Shown here piece after piece: positions 1-7,990 of a stretch of 36,118 nt of DNA. Source of the DNA: an uncultured Bacteroidota bacterium (lineage in GTDB: Bacteria; Bacteroidota; Bacteroidia; UKL13-3); assembly GCA_903910445.1 (NCBI GenBank), contig CAIVZR010000039.1, positions 1 to 36,118 of the forward strand, read 5' to 3'. Numbering within the stretch: position 1 is the stretch's first letter; every line of letters starts with the position of its first letter. The position numbers and the translations under genes are program-made. The notes beneath the pieces were generated by a model, which saw nothing but the letters and a program-made list of their open reading frames with translations, was not told the DNA's origin and did no database searches.

Positions 1-864
1 CATCAGAAATTATTGTACGTTCGATTGATGCAAAAACTAAACAAGCCATATAATATTGGAGATGTGGTGGGTTTGTCGAATACCTTGCCTGGGGGCGCTT
101 TATATTGGGGAGGTGTGGTTTATAATTATCAGTACGACCAAGCGGCCAATACACTATTAGCATTTGAAATTTTAAGTAAGGATAGTTCAGGACGTAACCT
201 GCTTCCAAATGTGAAAAAATATTTTAGTAGCGATAATTTCACTCGGCATACGCTTGCAAGAGCCAATCTCATTACACTTTATCTCAACGATTGGACTGCA
301 CATCATTCAAAAGATTCTTCATTATTTGGAAAGGTTGCTGTTGATGGTAGAACTTTGGCTTCCAAGGACTATCCTTTTACACGCACCTACCATGCCCATG
401 ATACCATTCGGATCACGCATCAAGGCAACGAAAGCTTCGTGAATATCATCACACAAAAAATTGAGGAGAAACCACAACCTGATGAAACGTTTTTCAAAAT
501 TAGAAGCTCCATCAATAAAAAAGGTGATACAATTAGCCTTGCTCCCGGACAAATTACAACCATTGAAGTAACTGTTGAATCGTTCAAAACGAATGATAAT
601 GTGATGCTTGAAATACCAATTCCTGCTGGGTTTAGCTATTATACCAAACCACAACAATCATACGGTGTGGAATCGCATCGCGAATATTATAACGACAAAA
701 CTTCAATTTTCTGCACCAGTATGCCACGAGGAAAGTATACCTTCGTGATACAAATTGTTCCAAAATTTTCGGGTGTATTTAGCTTGCCACCTGCAAAGGT
801 AGAACTGATGTATTATCCTGAAATCAGAAATAACGAAGTGCCTAAAACGATAGAAGTAAAATAG
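1..864 (+). CDS. Alpha-2-macroglobulin family protein, C-terminal part (5' end outside window)
   Basis: The reading frame is open from the first base, so this is the last 287 or so codons of a longer gene. The sequence resembles the C-terminal end of the very long alpha-2-macroglobulin-like proteins of Bacteroidota: a helical part around residues 5-110 (an AFEILSKDSSG segment and a following helix with NLITLYLNDW), then beta-rich domains with a repeated polar pattern (GKVAVDGRTL, then PGQITTIEVTVES) ending in a macroglobulin-like sandwich (IPIPAGFSY, PRGKYTFVIQIVPKFSGVFSLPPAKVELMYYPE). Family members are periplasmic or surface lipoproteins thought to trap proteases or support the envelope. 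The thioester region, if any, would lie upstream and cannot be checked. It converges with cphB, 17 bases away. Confidence 0.7.
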   Translation, partial: HQKLLYVRLMQKLNKPYNIGDVVGLSNTLPGGALYWGGVVYNYQYDQAANTLLAFEILSKDSSGRNLLPNVKKYFSSDNFTRHTLARANLITLYLNDWTAHHSKDSSLFGKVAVDGRTLASKDYPFTRTYHAHDTIRITHQGNESFVNIITQKIEEKPQPDETFFKIRSSINKKGDTISLAPGQITTIEVTVESFKTNDNVMLEIPIPAGFSYYTKPQQSYGVESHREYYNDKTSIFCTSMPRGKYTFVIQIVPKFSGVFSLPPAKVELMYYPEIRNNEVPKTIEVK

Positions 865-881
865 TAGCTAAGAATAAATTT

Positions 882-1745
882 CTATTGTTCTACTTTATTT
901 ATAGATAATTCGAAGATGCGGGTTTTGATATTATAACAATTGCCCGCCTCCATAATATGAACGATTAACCCTTCAACACTGATAGGTTGCTTATCTTCAA
1001 TATCGGCGATATTATTATGTCGAACATTTCGTCCGTCAACAATAGTAACTGCTCCGCGACCAATGGCCTCAAGTTCGCAGCCATTGCGAACAATGACCCC
1101 TGTATCTTCTCCGAGTCCCACACCAATAGCCCCAGGGTTGGCGGCTACAGCTTGTGCCAATCGAGAGAATCGTCCTCGCTTATCAAAATGCGAATCAATT
1201 ATTACACCGGGAAGGAAACCCAACCCTGTGGTGAGTTTTACTTCTCCTTTAAGATGTGCCTTACCCGCATTGCCTTCATAAATCATCGTTGCACTCATGG
1301 CCATAGCCCCAGCACTTGTTCCTGCAATGATGAATTTTTCGTCGGTATATCGTTGGTTGATGATATCTAAGAAGTCGGTGCCACCAAAAATAGAAGAAAG
1401 ACGCAATTGATTGCCACCGCTAAACATGAGGCACTGGCAATTTTTTAGTCGTTCAATATTTTCAGCAATCCCAACATCCATACGGTCGCGTATGCGAAGA
1501 TGACCTGCATTTTTATATCCAAGCTTTTCAAAAGCGTCTACGTAATTTTGGGCCACCTCATCAGGAATGGAAGAGGCCGTGGTAATCACTTCTATTCTAT
1601 CTTCATGACTGCTTAAAAAGTTCACAATATTTTTCAGGATTCCCAACTCCATGAAATTAAGTCTATTGCGCTCAATGATACCTGCTTCTAAGTCGGTACC
1701 TTTATCTTCTGCTCCACCTACTGGGATGAGTATTCCGTTAATCAT
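882..1745 (-). CDS. cphB: Cyanophycinase
   Basis: A 287-residue peptidase S51 family protein. Cyanophycinase cuts the storage polymer cyanophycin (multi-L-arginyl-poly-L-aspartate) into beta-Asp-Arg dipeptides. Visible motifs are the N-terminal LIPVGGAEDKG, SGGNQLRL at 109-116, the nucleophile elbow AGTSAGAMAMS with Ser144, and DSHFDKRGRFSRL near 184-196, all typical of the family. There is no signal peptide, so the enzyme should be cytoplasmic and act on internal granules. The length matches the usual 270-290 residues. It is divergent from cyanophycin synthetase across a 555-base spacer, which strongly supports the assignment over other S51 members such as peptidase E. Confidence 0.93.
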   Translation of the reverse strand: MINGILIPVGGAEDKGTDLEAGIIERNRLNFMELGILKNIVNFLSSHEDRIEVITTASSIPDEVAQNYVDAFEKLGYKNAGHLRIRDRMDVGIAENIERLKNCQCLMFSGGNQLRLSSIFGGTDFLDIINQRYTDEKFIIAGTSAGAMAMSATMIYEGNAGKAHLKGEVKLTTGLGFLPGVIIDSHFDKRGRFSRLAQAVAANPGAIGVGLGEDTGVIVRNGCELEAIGRGAVTIVDGRNVRHNNIADIEDKQPISVEGLIVHIMEAGNCYNIKTRIFELSINKVEQ

Positions 1746-2300
1746 AATGAAAACTTAAAATTGAGGTATCCCTTAATTTTAAAACAATTAAATTATACAA
1801 GCAAAAAAGTAATTTTTTATTAGTTATGAAGCAAGTAGTTTTCAACAGTATAGCCTCATTCGAGGTCGAAAGAACCGATATTATTAGTGATAGCAACCCA
1901 CTTTGAGAATTGACTACTTGTTAATTAAACACCCTTCCTTTTTTGAAATGATAGGATGCTTTTTATAAATTGCCTCAATTAATCACCTCAAAAGCAACAA
2001 ATCCTCAAATGAATTGATTAGATAATTTGTGGAATACATGGAATAAAATAGCTCATTTGTATCAAAAGTGATTTATGAATTTGAGTATTTATAATCAAAC
2101 TTATGATGCTTTTTACGATGCACTAAAGAAATTGAATTTAAATGATTCATTCTTAAGGAATCTTCTCCTCATTTCATCATACTAGCCATTTTCTTTTTTT
2201 ATATTGCACAAAAATAATTTTATTGTGAAATTTGGTATTTGTGAAACATACCCAATAGCTATAAAATTATGAATTCATAAAAATTAATTAAACCATTCCC
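1746..2300. other. AT-rich divergent spacer between cphB and cphA
   Basis: This 555-base stretch holds no recognised gene. It must contain the promoters of both cyanophycin genes; a weak -7-like element TATATTGC lies at 2200-2207 before cphA. An inverted repeat joins CAAGTAGT (1832-1839) with ACTACTTG (1913-1920), reinforced by CAA (1843-1845) and TTG (1910-1912), and encloses a short palindrome TTCGA-GG-TCGAA (1859-1870). Two short frames begin with ATG: 26 codons at 1826-1906 and 36 codons at 2075-2185, the second with an amphipathic look (DAFYDALKKLNLNDSFLRNLL). Neither is recognised and neither has a clear ribosome binding site, so they may be chance or decayed sequence. Confidence 0.5.
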
Positions 2301-4910
2301 ATGAATATCATCGATATAAAAGTAATGAAAGGACCGAACTACTGGAGCGTTCGTCGTCATCATTTAATTGTTATGCGCCTCGACCTAGAAGAAATGGAAG
2401 AGCGACCAACCAATACCATCGATGGTTTTCTGGAACGATTGAAGGCGATGTTCCCAACCATGTATGAACATCGTTGCAGTGAAGATAAGCCAGGTGGTTT
2501 TTTTTCACGCGTAGAAATGGGAACCTGGATGGGACATGTTATTGAACATATCGCCCTCGAAATCCAAACCTTGGCTGGTATGGATTGTGGTTTTGGACGT
2601 ACCCGCGAAACCAGTACCAAAGGGGTTTACAATGTGGTGTTTAGTTACTATGAAGAAAAGGCCGGTGCTTATGCTGCACGCGCAGCAGTGCGTATAGCGC
2701 AGGCATTAACAGACGGCACTGATTATGATTTGCCATCCGACATACAAAAATTGCGAGAGATTCGTGAGGATGATCGCTTGGGCCCATCTACAGGATCAAT
2801 TGTAGAAGAAGCGATCAAAAGAAAAATACCATATATCCGTCTCAATCGTTCTTCTCTTGTTCAATTGGGTTATGGTATCAATCAAAAACGCATTCAAGCC
2901 ACCGTTGCAAGCACTACAAGCAGTATCGCCGTAGAAATTGCATGTGATAAGGAAGACACAAAGAACCTCTTAGAAGCCGCAGAAATACCTGTTCCTAGAG
3001 GTCGTATCTGTGTAGATATGGACGACTTGGAAGCAGCAGTTGAACGAATTGGATATCCATTGGTTACCAAACCAATCAATGGAAACCATGGGAAAGGAGC
3101 CACCACCAACCTATTAAATTGGGAAGAAGTAGTAAGAGGTTATGAGGCTGCAAAAAAATATAATAGAAAAGTAATCGTTGAGAAATTCATTACCGGATAC
3201 GACCATCGTGTTTTGGTAATCAATTACAAATTTGTGGCAGCTGCAAAGCGCACCCCTGCAGCCGTTACAGGCGATGGGGTACATACCATTCAGGGGCTCA
3301 TCGATATTGTAAATCAAGATCCTCGCCGTGGTTATGGTCACGAAAAAGTGCTCACCGCAATTAAGGTCGACGATTTCACCTTAGATATCTTACAAGAAAA
3401 ACATTTAACACTTGAAAGTATTCTTCCTGCTGGCGAAGAGCTTTGGTTGAAACCAACGGCAAATATCTCTACGGGTGGAACTGCCACCGACATCACCGAT
3501 ATCGTTCATCCAAGCAATGTGTTTTTATGCGAACGTATTGCACGTATTATCGGTTTAGATATCTGCGGGATTGATATTATGGGTCCCGACCTGAGCAGCC
3601 CGATAACAGAGAATGGTGGCTCCGTGCTTGAAGTGAATGCGGCTCCAGGATTCCGCATGCATCTTGAGCCTACCGACGGTTTGGGAAGAAATGTAGCTGA
3701 ACCTGTAATCGATATGTTATATCCTCCAGGTGTGAGTGCACGTATCCCAATTATTGCGGTAACTGGTACCAATGGAAAAACTACCACCACCCGACTCATT
3801 GCACATATTCTAAAGCATATGGGGCATAAGGTTGGGTTTACAACCACCGATGGGGTATATATTCAAAATCAATTGATGATGCGTGGCGATTGTACAGGCC
3901 CTGTTTCGGCGGAGTTTGTTTTGAAAGATCCAACGGTTGATTTCGCAGTATTGGAAAGTGCTCGTGGAGGAATTCTTAGGGCTGGACTCGGATTTCATAA
4001 TTGTAATATTGGAATTGTAACCAATATCGCTGCCGATCATTTGGGCTTGCAAGGGATTGATACCCTTGATCAATTGGCTCGTGTGAAAGCAGTAATTCCT
4101 GAGAGTGTATTGCCTGAAGGTTATGCCATCCTGAATGCAGATGATGAATTGGTTTATAATATGAATAAAGACCTCAAATGTAAGGTGGCCTTTTTCAGTA
4201 TGAACGAAAACAATCAACATATTCAAACACACACACAAGCTGGCGGATTGGCCGCAGTGTATGAAAATGGGTATGTTACCATTATGAAAGGAACCTGGAA
4301 AATTCGTGTTGAGAAAGTGACCAATATTCCACTAACATTTGGTGGCAAGGCCGAATTTAATATCGCCAATGTGTTGCCAGCTATCTTAGCTGCACATATC
4401 AATAATTTCAAATTGGAAGATGTGAAACTCGCACTTCAAACCTTCATTCCTTCAGCGGTTCAAACACCAGGACGAATGAATATGTTCGACTTTAAAAACT
4501 TCAAAGTATTGGTCGATTATGCTCATAATGCCCACGGACTCAAGGCCATTGGAAAATTCATCGCCAAGTTGGATGCCACACCTAAAGTGGGAATCATTGC
4601 TGGCGTTGGCGATCGTAGGGATGAAGACACTATTGAATTGGGCGAAAATGCAGCTCAAATTTTCGACGAAATCATCATCCGACAAGATCGTAATTTGCGT
4701 GGTAAGAGCGACCAGGAAATTATTGATTTAATGCTTAAAGGCATCCATAATATCAATCCAGATAAGAAGGTAACTGTTATTCAAAAGGAACTTGAAGCGA
4801 TTAATTTCGCCATCACCAATGCTGTAAAAGGAAGTTTCATTACCATTTGTAGTGATGTTGTTCCCGATGCGCTAGAGCAGATTATGTTATTGAAAGAAGC
4901 CGAAGGGTAA
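2301..4910 (+). CDS. cphA: Cyanophycin synthetase
   Basis: An 869-residue, full-length enzyme (family usually 870-900) that elongates cyanophycin by adding aspartate to the backbone and then arginine to each aspartate side chain, using ATP. Three parts are visible: an N-terminal domain (about 1-160) with the HxxEH motif H79-V-I-E82-H83; an ATP-grasp domain (about 165-475) with KPINGNHGKG and the metal-site run EVNAAPGFRMH; and a Mur-ligase-like domain (about 480-869) with P-loop VTGTNGKTTTTRL, ARGGILRAG, and DYAHNAHG near 738. The intact P-loop argues for CphA1 rather than the dipeptide-using CphA2. It starts at an ATG after a long AT-rich leader and stands alone, followed by a hairpin at 4920-4949. 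Confidence 0.96.
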   Translation: MNIIDIKVMKGPNYWSVRRHHLIVMRLDLEEMEERPTNTIDGFLERLKAMFPTMYEHRCSEDKPGGFFSRVEMGTWMGHVIEHIALEIQTLAGMDCGFGRTRETSTKGVYNVVFSYYEEKAGAYAARAAVRIAQALTDGTDYDLPSDIQKLREIREDDRLGPSTGSIVEEAIKRKIPYIRLNRSSLVQLGYGINQKRIQATVASTTSSIAVEIACDKEDTKNLLEAAEIPVPRGRICVDMDDLEAAVERIGYPLVTKPINGNHGKGATTNLLNWEEVVRGYEAAKKYNRKVIVEKFITGYDHRVLVINYKFVAAAKRTPAAVTGDGVHTIQGLIDIVNQDPRRGYGHEKVLTAIKVDDFTLDILQEKHLTLESILPAGEELWLKPTANISTGGTATDITDIVHPSNVFLCERIARIIGLDICGIDIMGPDLSSPITENGGSVLEVNAAPGFRMHLEPTDGLGRNVAEPVIDMLYPPGVSARIPIIAVTGTNGKTTTTRLIAHILKHMGHKVGFTTTDGVYIQNQLMMRGDCTGPVSAEFVLKDPTVDFAVLESARGGILRAGLGFHNCNIGIVTNIAADHLGLQGIDTLDQLARVKAVIPESVLPEGYAILNADDELVYNMNKDLKCKVAFFSMNENNQHIQTHTQAGGLAAVYENGYVTIMKGTWKIRVEKVTNIPLTFGGKAEFNIANVLPAILAAHINNFKLEDVKLALQTFIPSAVQTPGRMNMFDFKNFKVLVDYAHNAHGLKAIGKFIAKLDATPKVGIIAGVGDRRDEDTIELGENAAQIFDEIIIRQDRNLRGKSDQEIIDLMLKGIHNINPDKKVTVIQKELEAINFAITNAVKGSFITICSDVVPDALEQIMLLKEAEG

Positions 4911-4919
4911 GTTATAGGA

Positions 4920-4949
4920 GCAGGGTAATGGCAATTAGCATTGCCCTGC
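4920..4949 (+). terminator. Hairpin after cphA, possible terminator
   Basis: An 11-base-pair stem (4920-4930 with 4939-4949, one G-U pair) and an 8-base loop lie 10 bases after the cphA stop. No T-run follows on the plus strand, so it may be an RNA 3'-end stabiliser or an atypical terminator rather than a classical one. Confidence 0.45.
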
Positions 4950-4967
4950 ATCCAAAAACCAGATCAC

Positions 4968-5000
4968 AAAAAAAAGCCGATAACAAATGTTACCGGCTTT
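4968..5000 (-). terminator. Rho-independent terminator of rpsT
   Basis: Read on the minus strand, a 12-13 base-pair stem starting AAAGCCGGTAACA, with a very tight loop and one G-U pair, ends in a run of eight T. It lies 25 bases past the rpsT stop and is the clearest classical terminator of the left part. Confidence 0.85.
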
Positions 5001-5024
5001 AACCATGAAAAACTTAACCTGAAA

Positions 5025-5279
5025 TTAAGCTAATTTAGCTATCAATTTAGCTAACTTAGATTTTTTATTGGATGCATTATTCTTGTGAATAATACCTCTT
5101 TTTGCTAATTTATCTAACATACTAGAAGCTTTCAAAAACAATGGAGAAGCTTCAGTTTTTGTTTTGCTTGCACGAACCGATTTTAAAACGGTACGAGTTG
5201 ATTTCATTTGGTAACGGTTGCGCATACGTTTTGCTGCGCCGCTGCGAATACGTTTTATTGCTGATTTATGATTTGCCAT
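5025..5279 (-). CDS. rpsT: 30S ribosomal protein S20
   Basis: An 84-residue, lysine/arginine-rich protein that binds 16S rRNA early in assembly of the small subunit. The N-terminus MANHKSAIKRIRSGAAKRMRN is the family signature, and the body is an alpha-helical bundle with an SMLDKLAKRGIIHKNNASNKKS segment. The frame is open a further ten codons upstream to another ATG, but MANHK is the conserved family start, so 5279 was chosen. It is a single-gene transcription unit with its own promoter (5307-5337) and terminator (4968-5000), as expected of a gene made at high level. Confidence 0.97.
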   Translation of the reverse strand: MANHKSAIKRIRSGAAKRMRNRYQMKSTRTVLKSVRASKTKTEASPLFLKASSMLDKLAKRGIIHKNNASNKKSKLAKLIAKLA

Positions 5280-5306
5280 TGTTGAGCTATCTTTTTTAAA
5301 GGGCGA

Positions 5307-5337
5307 CAAAAGTACAAGTTTTTCTCAGATTTTCAAA
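5307..5337 (-). promoter_or_regulatory. rpsT promoter, Bacteroidota type
   Basis: On the minus strand TTTG (5337-5334), 19 bases, then TACTTTTG (5314-5307) match the Bacteroidota consensus of -33 TTTG and -7 TAnnTTTG exactly. Transcription should start near 5302, giving a leader of roughly 22 bases before the ATG. Confidence 0.8.
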
Positions 5338-5522
5338 ATAAGTTCAAAAATAACCTCACAACCCAATGAAATAAAGGGGTTGCGGCTTTTAAAATAGGAC
5401 TAAAACTGCATAAAGTCAGTTTTCAGTTTTCAATAATTGTTCAATTTTCCCATTTCTCCTTTAATTCTCCTGGCACATAATTAAATTCTTGATTCTTAAC
5501 TTTTAGTATTTAATTTGAAACA

Positions 5523-6161
5523 ATGGATTGGCTGCATCATCTTACAAGTTCAGAAGCACTTCTTACCTATGGTGGGTTTGCGGCCATTATCTTGGTTATT
5601 TTCGCCGAAACAGGCCTCCTTATTGGATTCTTCTTACCAGGCGATTATTTCTTATTTCTGGCGGGAGCCTTTTGTGGTAGTGGACGTCTAAATATCGAAT
5701 ATACGCCACTGGTATTGAGTGTTTTTCTTGCTGCCGTAGTAGGGAATTTCACAGGTTATATCATTGGGAAGATGATTGGTGATAAGCTTTTTATTAAAGA
5801 AGAATCGTTTTTCTTTAAGAAATCTTACCTCGAAAGAACCCGAATCTTTTACGATAAATTTGGGGCAAGGGCATTAATCCTTGGCAGGTTTTTACCAGTA
5901 ATTCGAACCTTCGTGCCGGTATTCGCCGGTGCAGTGCATCTCGACATTAAAAAATTTGCACTGTATAATATCATTGGTGCTGCCTTATGGGTAGGGTTGC
6001 TTATCAGTTTGGGATTTTATTTTGGAAATAAGTTCCCTCAAATTATTGATTATGCTGTTTATATCATTATTGGTTTCATTCTCATCACCACATTCCCTGT
6101 AATCAATACCTTTCGAAAGCTTAAGAACATTACCATTCTTAAAAACAAGGACGAAGAATAG
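5523..6161 (+). CDS. DedA family membrane protein
   Basis: A 212-residue inner-membrane protein of the DedA/SNARE-associated superfamily, whose members act as lipid transporters (for example recycling undecaprenyl phosphate or moving phosphatidylethanolamine). The signature FAETGLLIGFFLPGD at 27-41 supplies the conserved acidic pair E29 and D41, and GRFLPVIRTFVPVFAGAV at 121-138 supplies the conserved arginines and prolines of the re-entrant region. Hydrophobic segments run about 17-35, 60-85, 140-165 and 175-197. It precedes two phosphoglycosyltransferases that use undecaprenyl phosphate; a role in carrier recycling would fit but is inferred. The 243-base spacer before it carries the rpsT promoter, small direct repeats (CAGTTTT twice, 5417-5430) and a 7-bp inverted repeat (5402-5408 with 5417-5423). 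Confidence 0.88.
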   Translation: MDWLHHLTSSEALLTYGGFAAIILVIFAETGLLIGFFLPGDYFLFLAGAFCGSGRLNIEYTPLVLSVFLAAVVGNFTGYIIGKMIGDKLFIKEESFFFKKSYLERTRIFYDKFGARALILGRFLPVIRTFVPVFAGAVHLDIKKFALYNIIGAALWVGLLISLGFYFGNKFPQIIDYAVYIIIGFILITTFPVINTFRKLKNITILKNKDEE

Positions 6162-6223
6162 CAGCGCGTTTAACTTAATTTGTTAATTTCGCGCTATAAA
6201 CAATAACCTAGACGAAATTAAAT

Positions 6224-7351
6224 ATGCTATTACGGTACCTGTGGAATAATGCAACCCCTACAATTCTTACTTATTTTCTTTTTGCTTTATTATTTTGCTT
6301 TATTTTCAATGCACTATTCTATAAGTTCGCTAGCAATCTAGGAATTCGTGATATGGACGAGAATGACCATATGCGTTGGAGTCGTCAAAGCAAACCAAGT
6401 ATCGGAGGTATCACATTCTATATTGTATTTCTACTTTCAATTTTTGGGTATGTGGTTATCAACCCAAATTATACACTCGGAGGTGACGCGAAATTTGGAT
6501 TTGATTTTCATTCCTTAGGATTTACACTCTCCATTACGGTGGGATTTTTAATAGGTTTGGCCGATGATGCCTATAATACCAATCCAACCTTGAAACTAAT
6601 TGGACAGTTTTTTTGCGCAAATATTCTCATCATGAGTGGTTATGTAATTTGGGCTACCCCGTTTTTTGTACCCAACTACCTAATCACCACCTTATGGATT
6701 GTGGGTTTGATGAATAGCATCAATCTCCTGGATAATATGGATGGCGTGGCAGGAAGTATTGCACTAGCTATCATTGGAGGTTGCATTGTGCTTTTAAATG
6801 TGAGCGGACATAACGACGACTTCATGAAGATTGTGCTCCTAGGTGTAATGGCAGCATTAATAGCATTTCTATATTTTAATATCTACCCATCTAAAATTTT
6901 TATGGGAGATACTGGTAGTCAGTTCCTCGGCGTTTTTTTAGCAGGAATCAGTATTCAATATTTATGGGGAGTGCGATACGAAGGTGGCGCACCGGTGCAA
7001 GTAAAACAGTTTTTAGTGCCAGCACTTTTTTTTATCATTCCGCTCACCGATACCGTAACTGTTTTCTTCTGGCGTATAAAAAATGGTAAATCACCAAGTA
7101 TGGGAGGAACGGATCATATCACCCATCATCTTATTTATAACGGTTTGAGCGAACGTCAAGTGGTTTTGTTCTTGGTATTGGTTTCTATGCTATCGGCAGC
7201 ATTAGCAACCTGGATGATTGTCTTGAATGAATGGACAACTCTTCAATTAATCTTGCTTTCTACCTATGGAATTGGAATGTTTGCGCTCATTCAAGTATTA
7301 TATATTCGTGGTGCATCACGCAAACCTGCCATTAATAAAGAGGAATTATAG
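6224..7351 (+). CDS. WecA/TagO-type undecaprenyl-phosphate sugar-1-phosphate transferase
   Basis: A 375-residue polytopic protein of the MraY/WecA family (GT4-type PNPT). It should move a HexNAc-1-phosphate from a UDP-sugar to undecaprenyl phosphate at the inner leaflet, starting a surface glycan. Signatures are GLADDAYNTNPTLKLIGQ with D114 and D115, NSINLLDNMDGVAGS with D170 and D173, KIFMGDTGSQFLG with D229, and the loop histidines DHITHHLIYNGLS near 298-309. About eleven hydrophobic segments are seen. Start ATG at 6224 follows a weak -7-like TAATTTCG (6184-6191). Its stop overlaps the GTG start of the next gene by one base, so the two are translationally coupled. It is separate from the peptidoglycan enzyme MraY. 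Confidence 0.9.
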   Translation: MLLRYLWNNATPTILTYFLFALLFCFIFNALFYKFASNLGIRDMDENDHMRWSRQSKPSIGGITFYIVFLLSIFGYVVINPNYTLGGDAKFGFDFHSLGFTLSITVGFLIGLADDAYNTNPTLKLIGQFFCANILIMSGYVIWATPFFVPNYLITTLWIVGLMNSINLLDNMDGVAGSIALAIIGGCIVLLNVSGHNDDFMKIVLLGVMAALIAFLYFNIYPSKIFMGDTGSQFLGVFLAGISIQYLWGVRYEGGAPVQVKQFLVPALFFIIPLTDTVTVFFWRIKNGKSPSMGGTDHITHHLIYNGLSERQVVLFLVLVSMLSAALATWMIVLNEWTTLQLILLSTYGIGMFALIQVLYIRGASRKPAINKEEL

Positions 7352-7929
7352 TGAATAGATATCTAAAAATCAGGTATCTCTTCGATCGGCTTATTGCCCT
7401 TTTGGTGCTTCCACTTTGCATCCCCATCCTGATGATTATTAGCCTTATTCAGTTTTTTGTTTTTGGAGAAATTATTTTTGTTCAACAACGAAGCGGCTTG
7501 AATGGAAAGGTTTTTACACTCTTTAAGTTTATTAGCATGCAATATGATGAAGAAAAAACAGAGGAGGAAAGAATCCCGGCATGGGGGCGTTGGATGCGAC
7601 GTACAGGCTTGGATGAACTCCCACAACTGCTTAATATCATCAGTGGGGAGATGGCATTTATTGGTCCTCGACCATTACTCGCCGAATACAATGCACTATA
7701 TAATTTGCAACAAAAAGAAAGATTAAATATAAAACCAGGAATCACCGGATATGCACAAGCTACCCATCGAAACGATACCACTTGGAAACAACGTTTTGAA
7801 CACGATTTGTATTATGTCAAGCACGCATCTTTATGGCTTGATTTGAAAATCCTTACCAAAAGTTTTTTGCATATTTTGAGGGGTTCTCCTTCAATAATTA
7901 TGAATAAATTTGAAGGTAATAGAGATTAA
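7351..7929 (+). CDS. Bacterial sugar transferase (PglC/WcaJ-like phosphoglycosyltransferase)
   Basis: A 192-residue monotopic phosphoglycosyltransferase, which transfers a sugar-1-phosphate to undecaprenyl phosphate. The N-terminal hydrophobic re-entrant helix (about 10-35) is followed by QQRSGLNGKVFTLFKFISM and the catalytic pair D66-E67, then TGLDELPQLLNIISGEMAFIGPRPLL at about 85-110, the family hallmark. In most relatives the motif before the catalytic pair reads KFRTM or KFRSM; here the arginine is isoleucine (I61). GTG start, one-base overlap with the WecA-like gene. Having two different priming enzymes in one operon is unusual; one may serve a different glycan or have shifted in substrate. 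Confidence 0.9.
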   Translation: MNRYLKIRYLFDRLIALLVLPLCIPILMIISLIQFFVFGEIIFVQQRSGLNGKVFTLFKFISMQYDEEKTEEERIPAWGRWMRRTGLDELPQLLNIISGEMAFIGPRPLLAEYNALYNLQQKERLNIKPGITGYAQATHRNDTTWKQRFEHDLYYVKHASLWLDLKILTKSFLHILRGSPSIIMNKFEGNRD

Positions 7930-7990
7930 ATGTTTAAACGACACATACAACTTTGACTTCCTACATTCAATCGATTTTTAAAAAGGATAA

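Noticed and set aside
3506-4238. Long minus-strand open frames inside cphA (for example 3506-3847 and 3810-4238)
   Set aside because: They mirror a strongly conserved coding region, have no recognisable protein features and no start signals; they are shadows of cphA.
6163-6195. Imperfect hairpin AGCGCG...CGCGCT after the DedA gene as a terminator
   Set aside because: The stem is broken by an unequal internal loop and no T-run follows; it may only be chance pairing.
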